NCBI RefSeq assembly: GCF_014208035.1
Contig: NZ_JACHMK010000001.1
Location: 2,542,001-2,606,000 of the forward strand
Source: Schaalia hyovaginalis
GTDB lineage: Bacteria > Actinomycetota > Actinomycetes > Actinomycetales > Actinomycetaceae
Direction of reading: 5' to 3'
DNA: 64,000 nt
The translations under genes were made by a program, and so were the position numbers. Shown here in pieces: positions 46,516 through 55,490 of the stretch; the first letter of the stretch is position 1; every line of letters begins with the position of its first letter. The notes below the pieces were generated by a model. It was given only the letters and a program-made list of their open reading frames with translations, searched no databases and was not told where the DNA came from.

Positions 46516-47442
46516 ATGCCGACGGCCCTCCTCGACACCCCCAGGGCGAAGAGCGCGCTCTTCGCCCTGGTCTTCGCGCCCGCCGGACTCGCGCTCCTCG
46601 GGTCCTCGATGGCGGACATCCAGGCGCAGACGGCGATCGGCCTGCCGCTGTCATCCGTCGAAGGCATGATCTCCCTGGGGCTTGCGGCCATCCTCATCGC
46701 CCTCGTCTCGGCGAACTGCGAGGAGTCCTCCGCCGGGATGTTCGTCACCGCTGCAGCGTCCGTCTTCATCGGAGTCGCGCAGTACAACGGGCACCTGCGC
46801 ATCCCGCTCCTGCAAGCGACCTTCATCGACGCGGGCGACATGCGAGCCGCCATCGGATGGAGCCTCTACCCCTTCGCCGTCACCGTGATCACCTCATGCG
46901 CGGCGATCGCCCTCCACCGCGCGCGCCACCCGCGTCCCCGCGACCCGCGCAAGGGCGCGCACGCGCTGGTCCACCATCGTCATGCCTGGGGCGCGATCGC
47001 CTGCCTCCCCGCGGCGCTCGGCGCGATCATCCTCATCACCGCAGCGGCCCCCGAGGACACGTCGAACGTCCCCGCGCAGGGGCTCTCCGCATTGAGCGCG
47101 AGCCAGCCCGACGCTTTCATCATGGGGGCCATCGCCGCCCTCCTCCTCGGATCCGTCGCCCTGATGAGCCCCTTCTCGCTGACGGGCCCGCAGGCCGCGG
47201 CCTGGTTCCTCATGGCGATGCCCTCCTACATGCTGTGGCCCCTGTGGACGTCCATCACGGGCGCCGTCGTCACGCCCGGCCCCTCCGCGCTCACCTCCGT
47301 GTCCCTGGCCGCACCCGTCGTCGCCGCCCTCGGCCTGCTCCTCGGGGCTTCGACGCTCGGCGTCTACTGGGCGAGGATGCGCGAGGCTCGGGACGACGGT
47401 GACGCAGCGAACGCGGCTGATTCGCGCCTTCCCGTCGGATGA
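46516..47442 (+). CDS. Multi-helix membrane protein of unknown function
   Basis: A 308-residue protein with about seven hydrophobic segments (e.g. LFALVFAPAGLALLGSS, LGLAAILIALVSA, AAWFLMAMPSYMLW). I do not recognise the family. The ATG lies 6 nt after CATACT (46504-46509), so the mRNA is probably leaderless. It is divergent from the Rv3662c-like gene. An ending of about 20 polar residues follows the last helix. Confidence 0.75.
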   Translation: MPTALLDTPRAKSALFALVFAPAGLALLGSSMADIQAQTAIGLPLSSVEGMISLGLAAILIALVSANCEESSAGMFVTAAASVFIGVAQYNGHLRIPLLQATFIDAGDMRAAIGWSLYPFAVTVITSCAAIALHRARHPRPRDPRKGAHALVHHRHAWGAIACLPAALGAIILITAAAPEDTSNVPAQGLSALSASQPDAFIMGAIAALLLGSVALMSPFSLTGPQAAAWFLMAMPSYMLWPLWTSITGAVVTPGPSALTSVSLAAPVVAALGLLLGASTLGVYWARMREARDDGDAANAADSRLPVG

Positions 47443-47508
47443 GCGCGGAAACCCCGTCCGGCGCCGTTATCGTGGGCCCACGAGTGTGCCCGCGATAGGA
47501 GGAGCGCC

Positions 47509-48720
47509 ATGTCCGATCAGGATCCCACAGTCAACCGCGAAGACGACTCCGTCGTCCTCGAACCGTCCATGAGCGGCCCCCTCGACGACGCGGCCCCCGC
47601 CCCGGACGACGCGGCCCCCGCCCCGGGTGCGTCGAACACCGAGGTCTCCGAATCCATGTGGGCGGCTGTTCGCGACCGCGGCCGCGTCCTCACGGGTGAA
47701 GAAGTCGATCTTCCCGGGGAGACGACTGATGCCGACGACATCGTCGGCGAGCCCTCGCCCGTCGACACCGGGCAGATCGAGCCCGTGACTCGCGGCCCCC
47801 AGGCCACGACGATCCCCCCGATGACCGGCGAGATCCCCGTGGTGGTCCCGCAGGACCCGACGCCGACCCCCCAGGACGTCCTCGCCCACCGGGGCGACGC
47901 GGAAAAGGCGGTCGAGGAGGCGCCGCTCGACCCGCCCGCCGCGGACCCCGCACCGGCACTCGATTCGACGACCGTGCAGCGACGATCCCTCATCACGCCG
48001 CCGGCCCCCGAGCCCGAGCCCGAGCCGGAGGCGACGTGGGTCCCCAGGGCCGACAGCGAATCGGCGGACACGGCCCTGTTCGCGGGCGCCACGGTCGTCG
48101 ACGGCACGCCGCGCTCTCTCGATGATTCGATCTTCGAGGGCGCGACCCTCGTCGCCGGGATGCCCTCCCGCGCCGGCACGCACTGGGCCTCCCTGCTCGC
48201 CCACGTCCTCCTCATCCCGGTCGCCTGGTACCTCATCGCGGATGCGGGTGCGCGCTTCACGCTCGCGGACGGCTCCATCCTCGAGAGCGGGCGATTCTCC
48301 GCCCTCGGCCTGGGCGAGCTCCTCGGCGGGCTCATCATCCTCTTCCTGCTCCTCCTCGCGAGCCGCAAGTCCTCGCTCGGCGCATGGGTCAGCGGAATCC
48401 TCGTGACCCTCGCGGGGATCCCCTGGATCGCCGTCCCCTCGCTCGCGGCCTCGACCGCTCTGCCGGTCCTGCGCGCCCTTGATTCCTGGAACGCCTTCGG
48501 CGCCAACCTCGCGCACCACTTCCAGGCCAGCGCCTATTCGGGTCGCCTCCTCCTCATCGGGATCGTCCTCATGGGGATCGGCATCCTCACTCACTCCGTC
48601 CGTCGCCAGGGCCGCGCGGAAGAAGCACTGCGCGCAGAGGTCGCGAAGGTCAATCCGGCCTCGGCCCACTTCAGCGCCCGCGCCCGTCGCAAGGCGGAGA
48701 AGGCCGCGGGCCTGCGCTGA
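47509..48720 (+). CDS. Membrane protein with long acidic Pro-rich cytoplasmic domain
   Basis: A 403-residue protein. The first ~230 residues are acidic and rich in Pro, Ala and Asp (DDAAPAPDDAAPAPG, PAPEPEPEPEA), with no domain that I recognise. Four hydrophobic segments follow (about 235-380), then a basic tail (RARRKAEKAAGLR). The ATG has an AGGAGG site. It follows the previous membrane protein by 66 bp on the same strand. Confidence 0.75.
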   Translation: MSDQDPTVNREDDSVVLEPSMSGPLDDAAPAPDDAAPAPGASNTEVSESMWAAVRDRGRVLTGEEVDLPGETTDADDIVGEPSPVDTGQIEPVTRGPQATTIPPMTGEIPVVVPQDPTPTPQDVLAHRGDAEKAVEEAPLDPPAADPAPALDSTTVQRRSLITPPAPEPEPEPEATWVPRADSESADTALFAGATVVDGTPRSLDDSIFEGATLVAGMPSRAGTHWASLLAHVLLIPVAWYLIADAGARFTLADGSILESGRFSALGLGELLGGLIILFLLLLASRKSSLGAWVSGILVTLAGIPWIAVPSLAASTALPVLRALDSWNAFGANLAHHFQASAYSGRLLLIGIVLMGIGILTHSVRRQGRAEEALRAEVAKVNPASAHFSARARRKAEKAAGLR

Positions 48721-48793
48721 GCGCACGGGATCGCGCCGAAATCGATCGAATCGGCGCGACCCGGTCCCCGAGAAGGCGCCCGAGGGGGCATAA

Positions 48794-48809
48794 TGTGCAG
48801 TGATTCACC
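48794..48809 (+). promoter_or_regulatory. Putative GlxR/CRP site upstream of glxR
   Basis: TGTGC-N6-TCACC matches the TGTGA-N6-TCACA consensus at 8 of 10 fixed positions. It overlaps the start region just after a CATAAT -10-like element (48789-48794). Autoregulation is possible. Confidence 0.45.
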
Positions 48810-48899
48810 ACGAGCGGCGCAACCGCGCTGCAAGCTCGGGTGCCGACGCAGGCCTGACGGATCGACCGGGGCCATGAGCAGAACGGAGTTCACGCCCAC

Positions 48900-49583
48900 A
48901 TGATCGGCGACGGAAACTTCATCAGCCAGGTCCCGCTCTTCGGGGGCCTCGACGAGGCGCAGCAGGTCTCCCTCCAGCAGAAGATGGGGCACACGACGCT
49001 CCGCCGCGGAGAAACCCTCTTCGACGAGGGCGACCTCGGCGATCGCCTCTACATCGTCACCGAAGGCAAGGTGAAGCTCGGCCACACCTCGAACGACGGT
49101 CGCGAATCGCTCCTCGCCGTCCTCGGTCCCGGTGAGATCATCGGCGAGCTCACCCTGTTCGATCCGGGGCCCCGTTCGACGACCGCGACCGCCGTGTCGC
49201 CCGCGTCGCTGCTCCACCTCGAGCACGAGGACCTCATGGAGATCCTCGATACGAACCCGGCGCTCGCCAAGCACATGCTCAAGGCCCTCGCCCAGCGCCT
49301 GCGCCGCACGAACGAATCCCTGTCCGACCTCGTCTTCTCGGACGTGCCCGGACGCGTCGCCAAGGCCCTGCTGGACCTCGCCGATCGATTCGGAACGGCC
49401 TCCGACAAGGGCGTGCACGTCCCGCACGACCTCACGCAGGAGGAACTCGCTCAGCTCGTCGGCGCCTCGCGCGAAACGGTGAACAAGTCGCTCGCCGACT
49501 TCGTGTCCCGCGGCTGGATCCGACTCGAGGGCAGGGCCGTGACCCTTCTCGACGTCGACCGCCTCGCACGCCGGGCGCGCTGA
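48900..49583 (+). CDS. glxR: Crp/Fnr-family global regulator (GlxR-like)
   Basis: A 227-residue protein. The N-terminal cyclic-nucleotide-binding barrel includes IIGELTLFDPGPRSTTATA, the cAMP-binding phosphate cassette. The C-terminal helix-turn-helix reads LTQEELAQLVGASRETVNKSL, the CRP recognition pattern. It matches the actinobacterial GlxR/Crp type that controls carbon and respiration genes. No iron-sulfur Cys are present, so it is not an Fnr. A 20-bp terminator hairpin follows. Confidence 0.92.
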   Translation: MIGDGNFISQVPLFGGLDEAQQVSLQQKMGHTTLRRGETLFDEGDLGDRLYIVTEGKVKLGHTSNDGRESLLAVLGPGEIIGELTLFDPGPRSTTATAVSPASLLHLEHEDLMEILDTNPALAKHMLKALAQRLRRTNESLSDLVFSDVPGRVAKALLDLADRFGTASDKGVHVPHDLTQEELAQLVGASRETVNKSLADFVSRGWIRLEGRAVTLLDVDRLARRAR

Positions 49584-49591
49584 CCCTCGCA

Positions 49592-49634
49592 CGGCTCGGG
49601 GGCCGGGAACCAGTGGTTCCCGGCCCCCGAGCCG
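49592..49634 (+). terminator. Strong terminator after glxR
   Basis: A perfect 20-bp stem with an AGT loop, followed by TTT, 8 bp after the glxR stop. It also faces the convergent DUF4177 gene. Confidence 0.9.
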
Positions 49635-49727
49635 TTTCAGGATCCGCCTGAAGTCGGTTCCGGGGCGCCGGATCCCCCGGACGATCCGAGATGCGGATGC
49701 GCCCTCGTCCCCGACGCCGCGATCCCC

Positions 49728-49889
49728 TCAGTCCTCGATCGGCCTCTTCAGGTAGGCGACGAGCGAATCGGGACCGGTCGGGCCGGGAACCACTTGGACG
49801 AGCTCCCAGCCGTCGCTCCCCCACTGGTCGAGGATCGCCTTGGTCGCATGCGTGAGCAGAGGAACGGTTGAATACTCCCATTTGGTCAT
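49728..49889 (-). CDS. Small DUF4177-type protein
   Basis: A 53-residue protein: MTKWEYSTVPLL, a helix AILDQWGSDGWELVQVV, and a C-terminal strand LVAYLKRPIED. The pattern WEY...GWELV is typical of DUF4177. The ATG lies 7 nt after TAGGAT (49897-49902), suggesting a leaderless mRNA. Function is unknown. It is 30 bp beyond the whiB stop on the same strand. Confidence 0.8.
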   Translation of the reverse strand: MTKWEYSTVPLLTHATKAILDQWGSDGWELVQVVPGPTGPDSLVAYLKRPIED

Positions 49890-49919
49890 GGCACTCATCC
49901 TAGGGCGCGTCGATCTCTT

Positions 49920-50255
49920 TCACCCGCGCACATGCGCGAGGACCCTCGGCACCCTCGGGGCGCGGATCTCCTCGGCGAGCGGGTCATCGGAATGGAGGAG
50001 CCACTCCCGCCAGTCGCTCACCCCATCGAAATGACGCAGCATCGCGCGCCGCTCCCTCTCGGTCAGACCGCCCCACACGCCGAAGTTCGCTTCCGACTCC
50101 AGGGCATCCGCGAGGCACTCGAGCCTCACTTCGCACTGCAGGCAGCGAAGACGGACCTGCCGTTGCGTCGCGCCTTGAACGAATAGGGCATCGGGTTCAT
50201 ACGAGGCGCACAGGGCCTTCGCCACCCAGCTCTGATCATCGTCGACTGTCGCCAT
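49920..50255 (-). CDS. WhiB-family iron-sulfur regulator (WhiB1-like)
   Basis: A 111-residue protein with four Cys in the WhiB pattern: one in ALCASYEPDALF, two in RCLQCEV (CxxC) and one in LECLADALE. The signature GVWGGLTERERR and a basic DNA-contact tail follow. It binds a [4Fe-4S] cluster sensitive to NO or O2 and acts through the main sigma factor. A good GlxR site upstream, as on mycobacterial whiB1, favours the WhiB1 group. The ATG at 50255 has GGAG upstream. Confidence 0.88.
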   Translation of the reverse strand: MATVDDDQSWVAKALCASYEPDALFVQGATQRQVRLRCLQCEVRLECLADALESEANFGVWGGLTERERRAMLRHFDGVSDWREWLLHSDDPLAEEIRAPRVPRVLAHVRG

Positions 50256-50292
50256 GGGATGCACTCCAAATCGCTCGCCTATGAGCTCTTGA

Positions 50293-50308
50293 TGTGACCA
50301 TACACACA
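50293..50308 (-). promoter_or_regulatory. Putative GlxR/CRP site upstream of whiB
   Basis: TGTGA-N6-ACACA matches the palindromic CRP/GlxR consensus at 9 of 10 fixed positions. It lies about 38 bp before the whiB start and 98 bp before the PBP start, so it could act on both. Confidence 0.65.
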
Positions 50309-50405
50309 GGTCGCGAGGAAGTACAATCCGCCCCGGACGGATCAGAACTCCCGGATCTCATCCGGTCAACGGCGACGAATGAGCGGTTCCACGTATTCTG
50401 GTCCC

Positions 50406-52565
50406 ATGTCGCACTCGCACTCGCGCTTCGTCAGCCCCGCGCAGCTCGTAGGGCTCCTCATCGCATTCGTCTCCGCTTCGGCGCTTCTCGGCGTTCTCGG
50501 AGCGGGAATGCTCGTGCCCCTCACGGGCTCCGCGGCGATCGTGACGAAGGCGGCCCCCTCGGTCTTCAACGACCTCCCCTCGCAGATCGAGGTCGTCGAA
50601 CCGGCCGAGGAATCCCAGATGCTCGACGCCTCGGGCGCCGTCATCGCGCGCTTCTACGACAAGCAGCGCATCGTCGTCCCGTCCGAGGCCATCGCGGAAC
50701 CGATGAAGAAGGCGATCGTCGCGATCGAGGACAAGCGCTTCTACGAGCACAACGGCGTCGACGCCACCGGCATCGCCCGCGCCCTCGTGAGCAACCTCGC
50801 CGACACCGGCATGCAGGGCGCCTCCACGATCACCCAGCAGTACGTCCGCAACGCCCTCCAGGAGAAGGGCTACCTCGAGGGCGACGCGGAGCAGGTGACG
50901 GCCGCGACCGAGCAGACGACCGCTCGTAAGCTCCGCGAAATCAAGTACGCCCTCGCCCTCGAGCGGAAGATGGACAAGGACCAGATCCTCACGGGCTACT
51001 TGAACATCGCCCCCTTCGGCCCCGTCACCTACGGAGTCGAGGCCGCTTCGCAGCGCTACTTCTCCAAGTCCGCCTCCGAGCTGTCCGTCCTCGAAGCCGC
51101 CCTCCTCGCCGGACTCGTGCAGTCGCCCGTCGAGTACGACCCGCTGACCTACCCCGAGGCCGCGCAGGAGCGCCGCGACGTCGTCCTCGGCGTCATGCTC
51201 CAGCAGGAGCTCATCACGCAGGAGGAGCACGACGCCGGCGTCGCGACCCCGGTCGCCGACATGCTCCACCCGGCCGCCAACTCCGAAGGCTGCACCGGCG
51301 TGAAGAGCTCGGCCGGCTACTTCTGCGATTTCGCGCTGGCGCAATACCTCGCCGACGAGACCTACGGGGAGAACGAGGCCGAACGCCTCCACCTCCTCAA
51401 GACCGGCGGCCTGACGATCCGCACCACGCTCGATCCGGCCAAGCAGCAGGCGGCCTTCGACACCCTCACTGCGGCGATCCCCGTCGGCGACCCCTCGGGC
51501 GTCAACGACGCCCTCGCCTCCGTCGTCCCCCAGACCGGCGCGATCGTCGCCCTCGCGCAGAACACGGTGTACGGCGTCGAAGAAGGGCAGACGATGAGCT
51601 CCTTCGCGGCGAACGGTCGGTTCCAGGCGGGCTCGACCTTCAAGGTCTTCACGCTCACGCAGTGGTTCAAGGAGGGCCACAGCGCCTACGAGACCGTCGG
51701 CTCGAACAACCGCTCCTACGGGCCCAACGCCTTCAAGTGCGCGGGTCAGCGCATCACCACCGAACCCTGGACGGTCAATGACCTTCCCGGCAAGGACGGG
51801 CCGATGACCGCGCTGCGGGCGGTCGGCCTCTCGGGCAACCAGGCCTTCATCTCCATGGCCTCCAAAGTCGACTTCTGCCAGATCTTCCAAACGGCCGCCG
51901 ACCTCGGCGTGACCGACACCAACGGAGAACCCGTCACCCCGCTTCCCGCGAACGTCCTCGGGACCTCGTCCGCCTCGCCGCTCGACATGGCGCTCGCCTT
52001 CGCCGCCTTCGCCAACGGGGGCCTCAAGTGCGAGCCCATGGCCCTCACCTCGGTCACCGATCGCGATGAGAACACCCTGCGCGAGTACGGTCCGAACTGC
52101 ACGCCCGCGCTCGACTCGAGCGTCGCGAACAAGGTCGCGACGACTCTCGGCCTGTCGACCAGCCAGTACTACCAGGGTGTGCACCTCGCGAACGGCCAGC
52201 CCTACGGCGCCAAGTCCGGTACCACCGATGACAATGCGAACACCTGGTTCACCGGCTTCACGCCGTCCCTGTCGACCTCGACCTGGGTGGGGCACGCCGA
52301 ATCCTCCACGACGCCGGTGCAGAACACCGTCATCAACGGCCAGTTCTACGACGTCATCTACGGCCTCACCTTCGGCGGCACCAAGATCTGGGCGCCCTAC
52401 ATGTCCGCCGCGCTCGCGGGCACTCCGGTCGAGCCCCTGCCGGTCGGCGACATCGGCTCCCCGCGAGCGGCGACGAGCTCCTCGCAGAACCGGGACAAGA
52501 ATAAGGATCAGGACCAGGGGAGTTCCGAGCAGAACAGCGCATCTGAGAACGACTCGACGAACTGA
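50406..52565 (+). CDS. Bifunctional penicillin-binding protein (class A)
   Basis: A 719-residue membrane-anchored peptidoglycan synthase. A single helix (LVGLLIAFVSASALLGVL) is followed by the GT51 glycosyltransferase domain (AIEDKRFYEHNGVD, then GASTITQQYVRN) and the transpeptidase domain with SxxK (GSTFKVF) and KSG (GAKSGTTDD). The tail is Ser/Asn/Asp-rich. It polymerises and crosslinks glycan strands outside the membrane. The ATG at 50406 is 6 nt after TATTCT (50394-50399), so the mRNA is leaderless. An earlier ATG (50379) would lie upstream of this promoter. Confidence 0.93.
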   Translation: MSHSHSRFVSPAQLVGLLIAFVSASALLGVLGAGMLVPLTGSAAIVTKAAPSVFNDLPSQIEVVEPAEESQMLDASGAVIARFYDKQRIVVPSEAIAEPMKKAIVAIEDKRFYEHNGVDATGIARALVSNLADTGMQGASTITQQYVRNALQEKGYLEGDAEQVTAATEQTTARKLREIKYALALERKMDKDQILTGYLNIAPFGPVTYGVEAASQRYFSKSASELSVLEAALLAGLVQSPVEYDPLTYPEAAQERRDVVLGVMLQQELITQEEHDAGVATPVADMLHPAANSEGCTGVKSSAGYFCDFALAQYLADETYGENEAERLHLLKTGGLTIRTTLDPAKQQAAFDTLTAAIPVGDPSGVNDALASVVPQTGAIVALAQNTVYGVEEGQTMSSFAANGRFQAGSTFKVFTLTQWFKEGHSAYETVGSNNRSYGPNAFKCAGQRITTEPWTVNDLPGKDGPMTALRAVGLSGNQAFISMASKVDFCQIFQTAADLGVTDTNGEPVTPLPANVLGTSSASPLDMALAFAAFANGGLKCEPMALTSVTDRDENTLREYGPNCTPALDSSVANKVATTLGLSTSQYYQGVHLANGQPYGAKSGTTDDNANTWFTGFTPSLSTSTWVGHAESSTTPVQNTVINGQFYDVIYGLTFGGTKIWAPYMSAALAGTPVEPLPVGDIGSPRAATSSSQNRDKNKDQDQGSSEQNSASENDSTN

Positions 52566-52574
52566 GGCCCGACG

Positions 52575-53567
52575 ATGAACGATTCGCCTCGCACCCACGG
52601 CATTGAACTCCTCGCGGATCGGCCTTCACTGGTCCCGCGGCGGCTCGTTGCGACCGGGAGGGCTCTGGGCATCGTTGGCGGCGCACTCGTCGGCGCCGGA
52701 CTCGCCGGTCTCGCATGGGGGTCGATCGAGCGCCGCATGCCGGTCCTTCGCCGTCATGAAGTGACGCTTCCGGGTCACGAGGGCGCGGCCCCCCTCAATA
52801 TCCTGCACATCTCGGATCTGCATCTGTACCCGGGCCAGGAGTTCATCGTCGATTTCCTCCACCGCCTCGCTGCGGAGGAGCACATCGATCTCGTGGTCTC
52901 GACCGGGGACAACTTCGGCCTCAGCGAGGGCCTCGAGCTCGTCGAACGCGCCTACGAGCCCCTCCTCTGCCTCCCCGGCGTGTTCGTCCTGGGTTCGAAC
53001 GACTACTATTCGGCGCGGCGCAAATCCTGGGGGCGTTATCTTCTCGGCGCGTCCAAACCTCCTCAGCGCACCGTTCCCGATCTCCCCTGGACTCAGATGG
53101 TGAGGGGCTTCCGGGATGCCGGGTGGCTCGACCTCTCGAACAGATCCGCTCATCTCGATGTCACGACCTCGGCCGGCGAGGTCCGCCGGGTTGCGTTCCT
53201 CGGCACCGATGACGCGCATATTCAACGTGATCGCATCACGGAACCGGTGCCGCAGTGGGGCGAGCCCTCCACTGTGCGCATCGGCGTCACTCACGCCCCC
53301 TACCGGCGCGTCCTCGACGCTCTGACGAATGCGGATGCCGATCTCATCTTCGCGGGCCACACTCACGGCGGGCAGATCGGCCTTCCCGGTTTCGGGGCGA
53401 TCATCACGAATTCGGACCTCAATCGCCGCTATGCGAAGGGCTTGCACCCGTGGGCGACGCGGAGGGGCCGCGCGCTGCTCAACGTCTCGGCGGGGTTGGG
53501 AACATCGCCCTACGCTCCGATCCGGATCGCAACCCGTCCCGAGGCGACGCTCCTGAGCGTTCGTTGA
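52575..53567 (+). CDS. Membrane-associated metallophosphoesterase
   Basis: A 330-residue protein. One membrane helix at about 29-49 (ALGIVGGALVGAGLAGLAWG) precedes a calcineurin-like domain: ILHISDLHLYPG (DxH), VSTGDNF (GD), VLGSNDYY (GN-type) and FAGHTHGGQIG (GHxH). This is the YkuE-like group, acting on phosphoesters near the membrane. It starts 9 bp after the PBP stop, so it belongs to the same operon and perhaps to cell-wall metabolism. Confidence 0.9.
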   Translation: MNDSPRTHGIELLADRPSLVPRRLVATGRALGIVGGALVGAGLAGLAWGSIERRMPVLRRHEVTLPGHEGAAPLNILHISDLHLYPGQEFIVDFLHRLAAEEHIDLVVSTGDNFGLSEGLELVERAYEPLLCLPGVFVLGSNDYYSARRKSWGRYLLGASKPPQRTVPDLPWTQMVRGFRDAGWLDLSNRSAHLDVTTSAGEVRRVAFLGTDDAHIQRDRITEPVPQWGEPSTVRIGVTHAPYRRVLDALTNADADLIFAGHTHGGQIGLPGFGAIITNSDLNRRYAKGLHPWATRRGRALLNVSAGLGTSPYAPIRIATRPEATLLSVR

Positions 53568-53678
53568 TCCGGCTTCGGGAGCCTTCGGCGCCCGCGCGAT
53601 TGTGACGGATCCGCCATCCCGAGCGCCGCGACCGATTTGGGAGCCCGGACGATCAGCGGCTATACTTCAGGGGTCGCA

Positions 53679-53752
<74 letters not shown>

Positions 53753-53759
53753 CTCGTGT

Positions 53760-53823
53760 GATGTCCCAGGACATTGTTCCGGCAATGTCCTGGGACTTCT
53801 TTCATGTTCGGGGTGTTGATGTC
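53760..53823 (-). repeat. Duplicated intergenic element, copy B, tRNA-side part
   Basis: Reads as the inverted copy of 19066-19130, nearly identical over 60 bp. It includes the 14-bp-stem hairpin at 53763-53796, which serves as the tRNA-Pro terminator. It ends at TTGATGTC, where the IS begins. Confidence 0.88.
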
Positions 53824-53942
53824 GGGTTAAGGGTCAAAATGTGTGTCTGGCTCGGCGTGTCGCGGGGGTTAGATTTGGCCTTTTTGAATGCCGATTGAGT
53901 GGGTGTAGTCGGTGTCGATAGCGTGGGTTAAGGGTCAATGTG
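53824..53942. mobile_element. Partial tandem copies of the IS end
   Basis: Bases 53824-53924 duplicate the first ~100 bp of the intact IS, and 53925-53942 hold another shortened terminal repeat (GGGTTAAGGGTCAA). The offset to the intact copy is 119 bp. It looks like the remains of insertion of one IS next to another, or of slippage. Confidence 0.75.
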
Positions 53943-55327
53943 GGGTTAAGGGTCAAAATGTGTGTCTGGCTCGGCGTGTCGCGGGGGTTAGATTTGGCCT
54001 TTTTGAATGCCGATTGAGTGGGTGTAGTCGGTGTCGATAGCGTTGTCGTAGAGGGCTGGGCGTCCTGTTTCGTGGTCGGCTTGGTTCTCGGTTTGGGTCA
54101 GGGTGGATACTTTGGCGAGTTGGCCCTGGCCCCAGTCGGACTGCCTGGCGATTCGTACTGGATCGTCAGGCAGTTCCGTTTTTAAGTAGAGCCACCAATC
54201 CAGCATGCGGCGTTGTCGTTCGCCTGATCTGCCGCGGTGGGTTCTGGCGAGCAGTTTGAGCTGGGCGTTGATGCCGCCTTCTAAGCTGTTGGTGGTGGAT
54301 TTGATCCGCTCGGGCGCAAGGACTCCTGCTGGCGGGTTGAGGTAGACAAACAGCATCTCGGACCGCCAAAGATGGTTGAGGCTGTTGTAGGCCTTGCGCA
54401 CGTTGTGGTGGGTCCACACGCGGGTCCATGCACCTGTTTTGGGGTCTTTGATCATGGTTTTCTCGTTCATCCATTCCCGGTAGATCGTTGAAAACTCGTG
54501 CAGTTGCACACCCCACGCGGCGGCTTCATCCAGTGTGGTGATCCGGGTCAGTTTCAGCGCAAGTCGGTAGATGGTGCGCCCGGCATCGGTGCGTGGGTTG
54601 GTGGTGGTGTAGCGGCGGACCACGCGTTGGGCGTGGACGAGGCAGCGTTGAATTTTCGTAGTCGGCCAGCACTTTTTGATTGCGCTGTATGCGCCTTGGC
54701 CGCCGTCGATGACGGCGATGAGTGGGGCTTCGATGCGTTCAAGCAGCAGTTGGTAGTCGCGGGTGGTTTCGTGTTTGCACCAGTGCCAGGCGATCACGTG
54801 GTCGATGGTCGCCGCGACGATCAGGCAGCCACCGGCGGTGTAGGTGCCATCGAGAAATACCTGGTCGTAGATCCGCTTGTGGTGGCCGGCGGTGGGGTCA
54901 GGCACATCAACGAGCCAGCACCACTTGAAGCGCCGCTTCATGGTGGCGCGGCTAACACCGTTTCGTTTGGCTAGGTCGTCGAGTGATATTGCGGTGGTGC
55001 AATGCTCGATGAACTGGGTGAACACTGCCGCGTTGGTGATGTCGTTTCGACGTTTGACGCTGGAGGCGCCGCATTGTTTGCAGCGCCATCTGGTGGTGCC
55101 TTTGCTGGTGGTGCCGTTGCGTTTCATTTCACCGCCGCAGTGGCAGCGTGGTTGGTTCTTCGACATTGCGACACCACACCACGCCGCGCATAGCACATCA
55201 CGGCTGCCACACCGAGGATTTCCCGTCGGGGGCTAGATATATGCTTCCGGAGCATATACTTTCCGGAAACCTACAGGTCAATCCGTGAAAATCCGCGATT
55301 CCGGACACACTTTTTGACCCTTAACCC
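53943..55327 (-). mobile_element. IS1249-like insertion sequence (IS256 group)
   Basis: A 1385-bp element. The terminal inverted repeats begin GGGTTAAGGGTCAAAA and pair over 27 bp with two mismatches (53943-53969 and 55301-55327). It has one transposase gene on the - strand. Flanking 8-mers TTGATGTC (53816-53823) and TTGATTCC (55328-55335) look like an aged target duplication. It splits intergenic element B. Confidence 0.85.
53988..55166 (-). CDS. IS1249-like transposase (IS256/Mutator group)
   Basis: A 392-residue transposase. The N-terminal zinc ribbon is CHCGGEMKRNG ... WRCKQCG; a helix-turn-helix (LDDLAKRNGVSRATMKRRF) follows. The DDE-type core shows FLDGTYTAGG (first Asp), VIDGGQGAYSAI (second Asp) and a conserved SLEGGINAQLK (Glu). 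It appears full length and undamaged, so the element may still move. The start MSKNQP at 55166 is chosen over 55196 because the zinc ribbon begins right after it. Confidence 0.88.
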   Translation of the reverse strand: MSKNQPRCHCGGEMKRNGTTSKGTTRWRCKQCGASSVKRRNDITNAAVFTQFIEHCTTAISLDDLAKRNGVSRATMKRRFKWCWLVDVPDPTAGHHKRIYDQVFLDGTYTAGGCLIVAATIDHVIAWHWCKHETTRDYQLLLERIEAPLIAVIDGGQGAYSAIKKCWPTTKIQRCLVHAQRVVRRYTTTNPRTDAGRTIYRLALKLTRITTLDEAAAWGVQLHEFSTIYREWMNEKTMIKDPKTGAWTRVWTHHNVRKAYNSLNHLWRSEMLFVYLNPPAGVLAPERIKSTTNSLEGGINAQLKLLARTHRGRSGERQRRMLDWWLYLKTELPDDPVRIARQSDWGQGQLAKVSTLTQTENQADHETGRPALYDNAIDTDYTHSIGIQKGQI

Positions 55328-55484
55328 TTGATTCCCGGGTGATCGTTCCGCTTGCGCACAGGCCCGGACCCGTCAGCGCCGGGACACCGCCCACGGATTC
55401 CCGAAGCCGGGGCACTGCGCCTTCACACAGACCACGGACACCGCCCGCGCACCCCATCAAACCGAGGGCACCGCCCTCGCCGCC
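55328..55484 (-). repeat. Duplicated intergenic element, copy B, BASS-side part
   Basis: On the - strand it matches 18889-19065 of copy A: GGCGGCGAGGGCGGTGCC, the GGTGTCC blocks, the shared CGCTGACGGG and one GGAACGATCACCCGGG unit. It has one 24-bp unit where copy A has two. It begins just after the BASS stop codon. Confidence 0.85.
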
Positions 55485-55490
55485 GATGAT

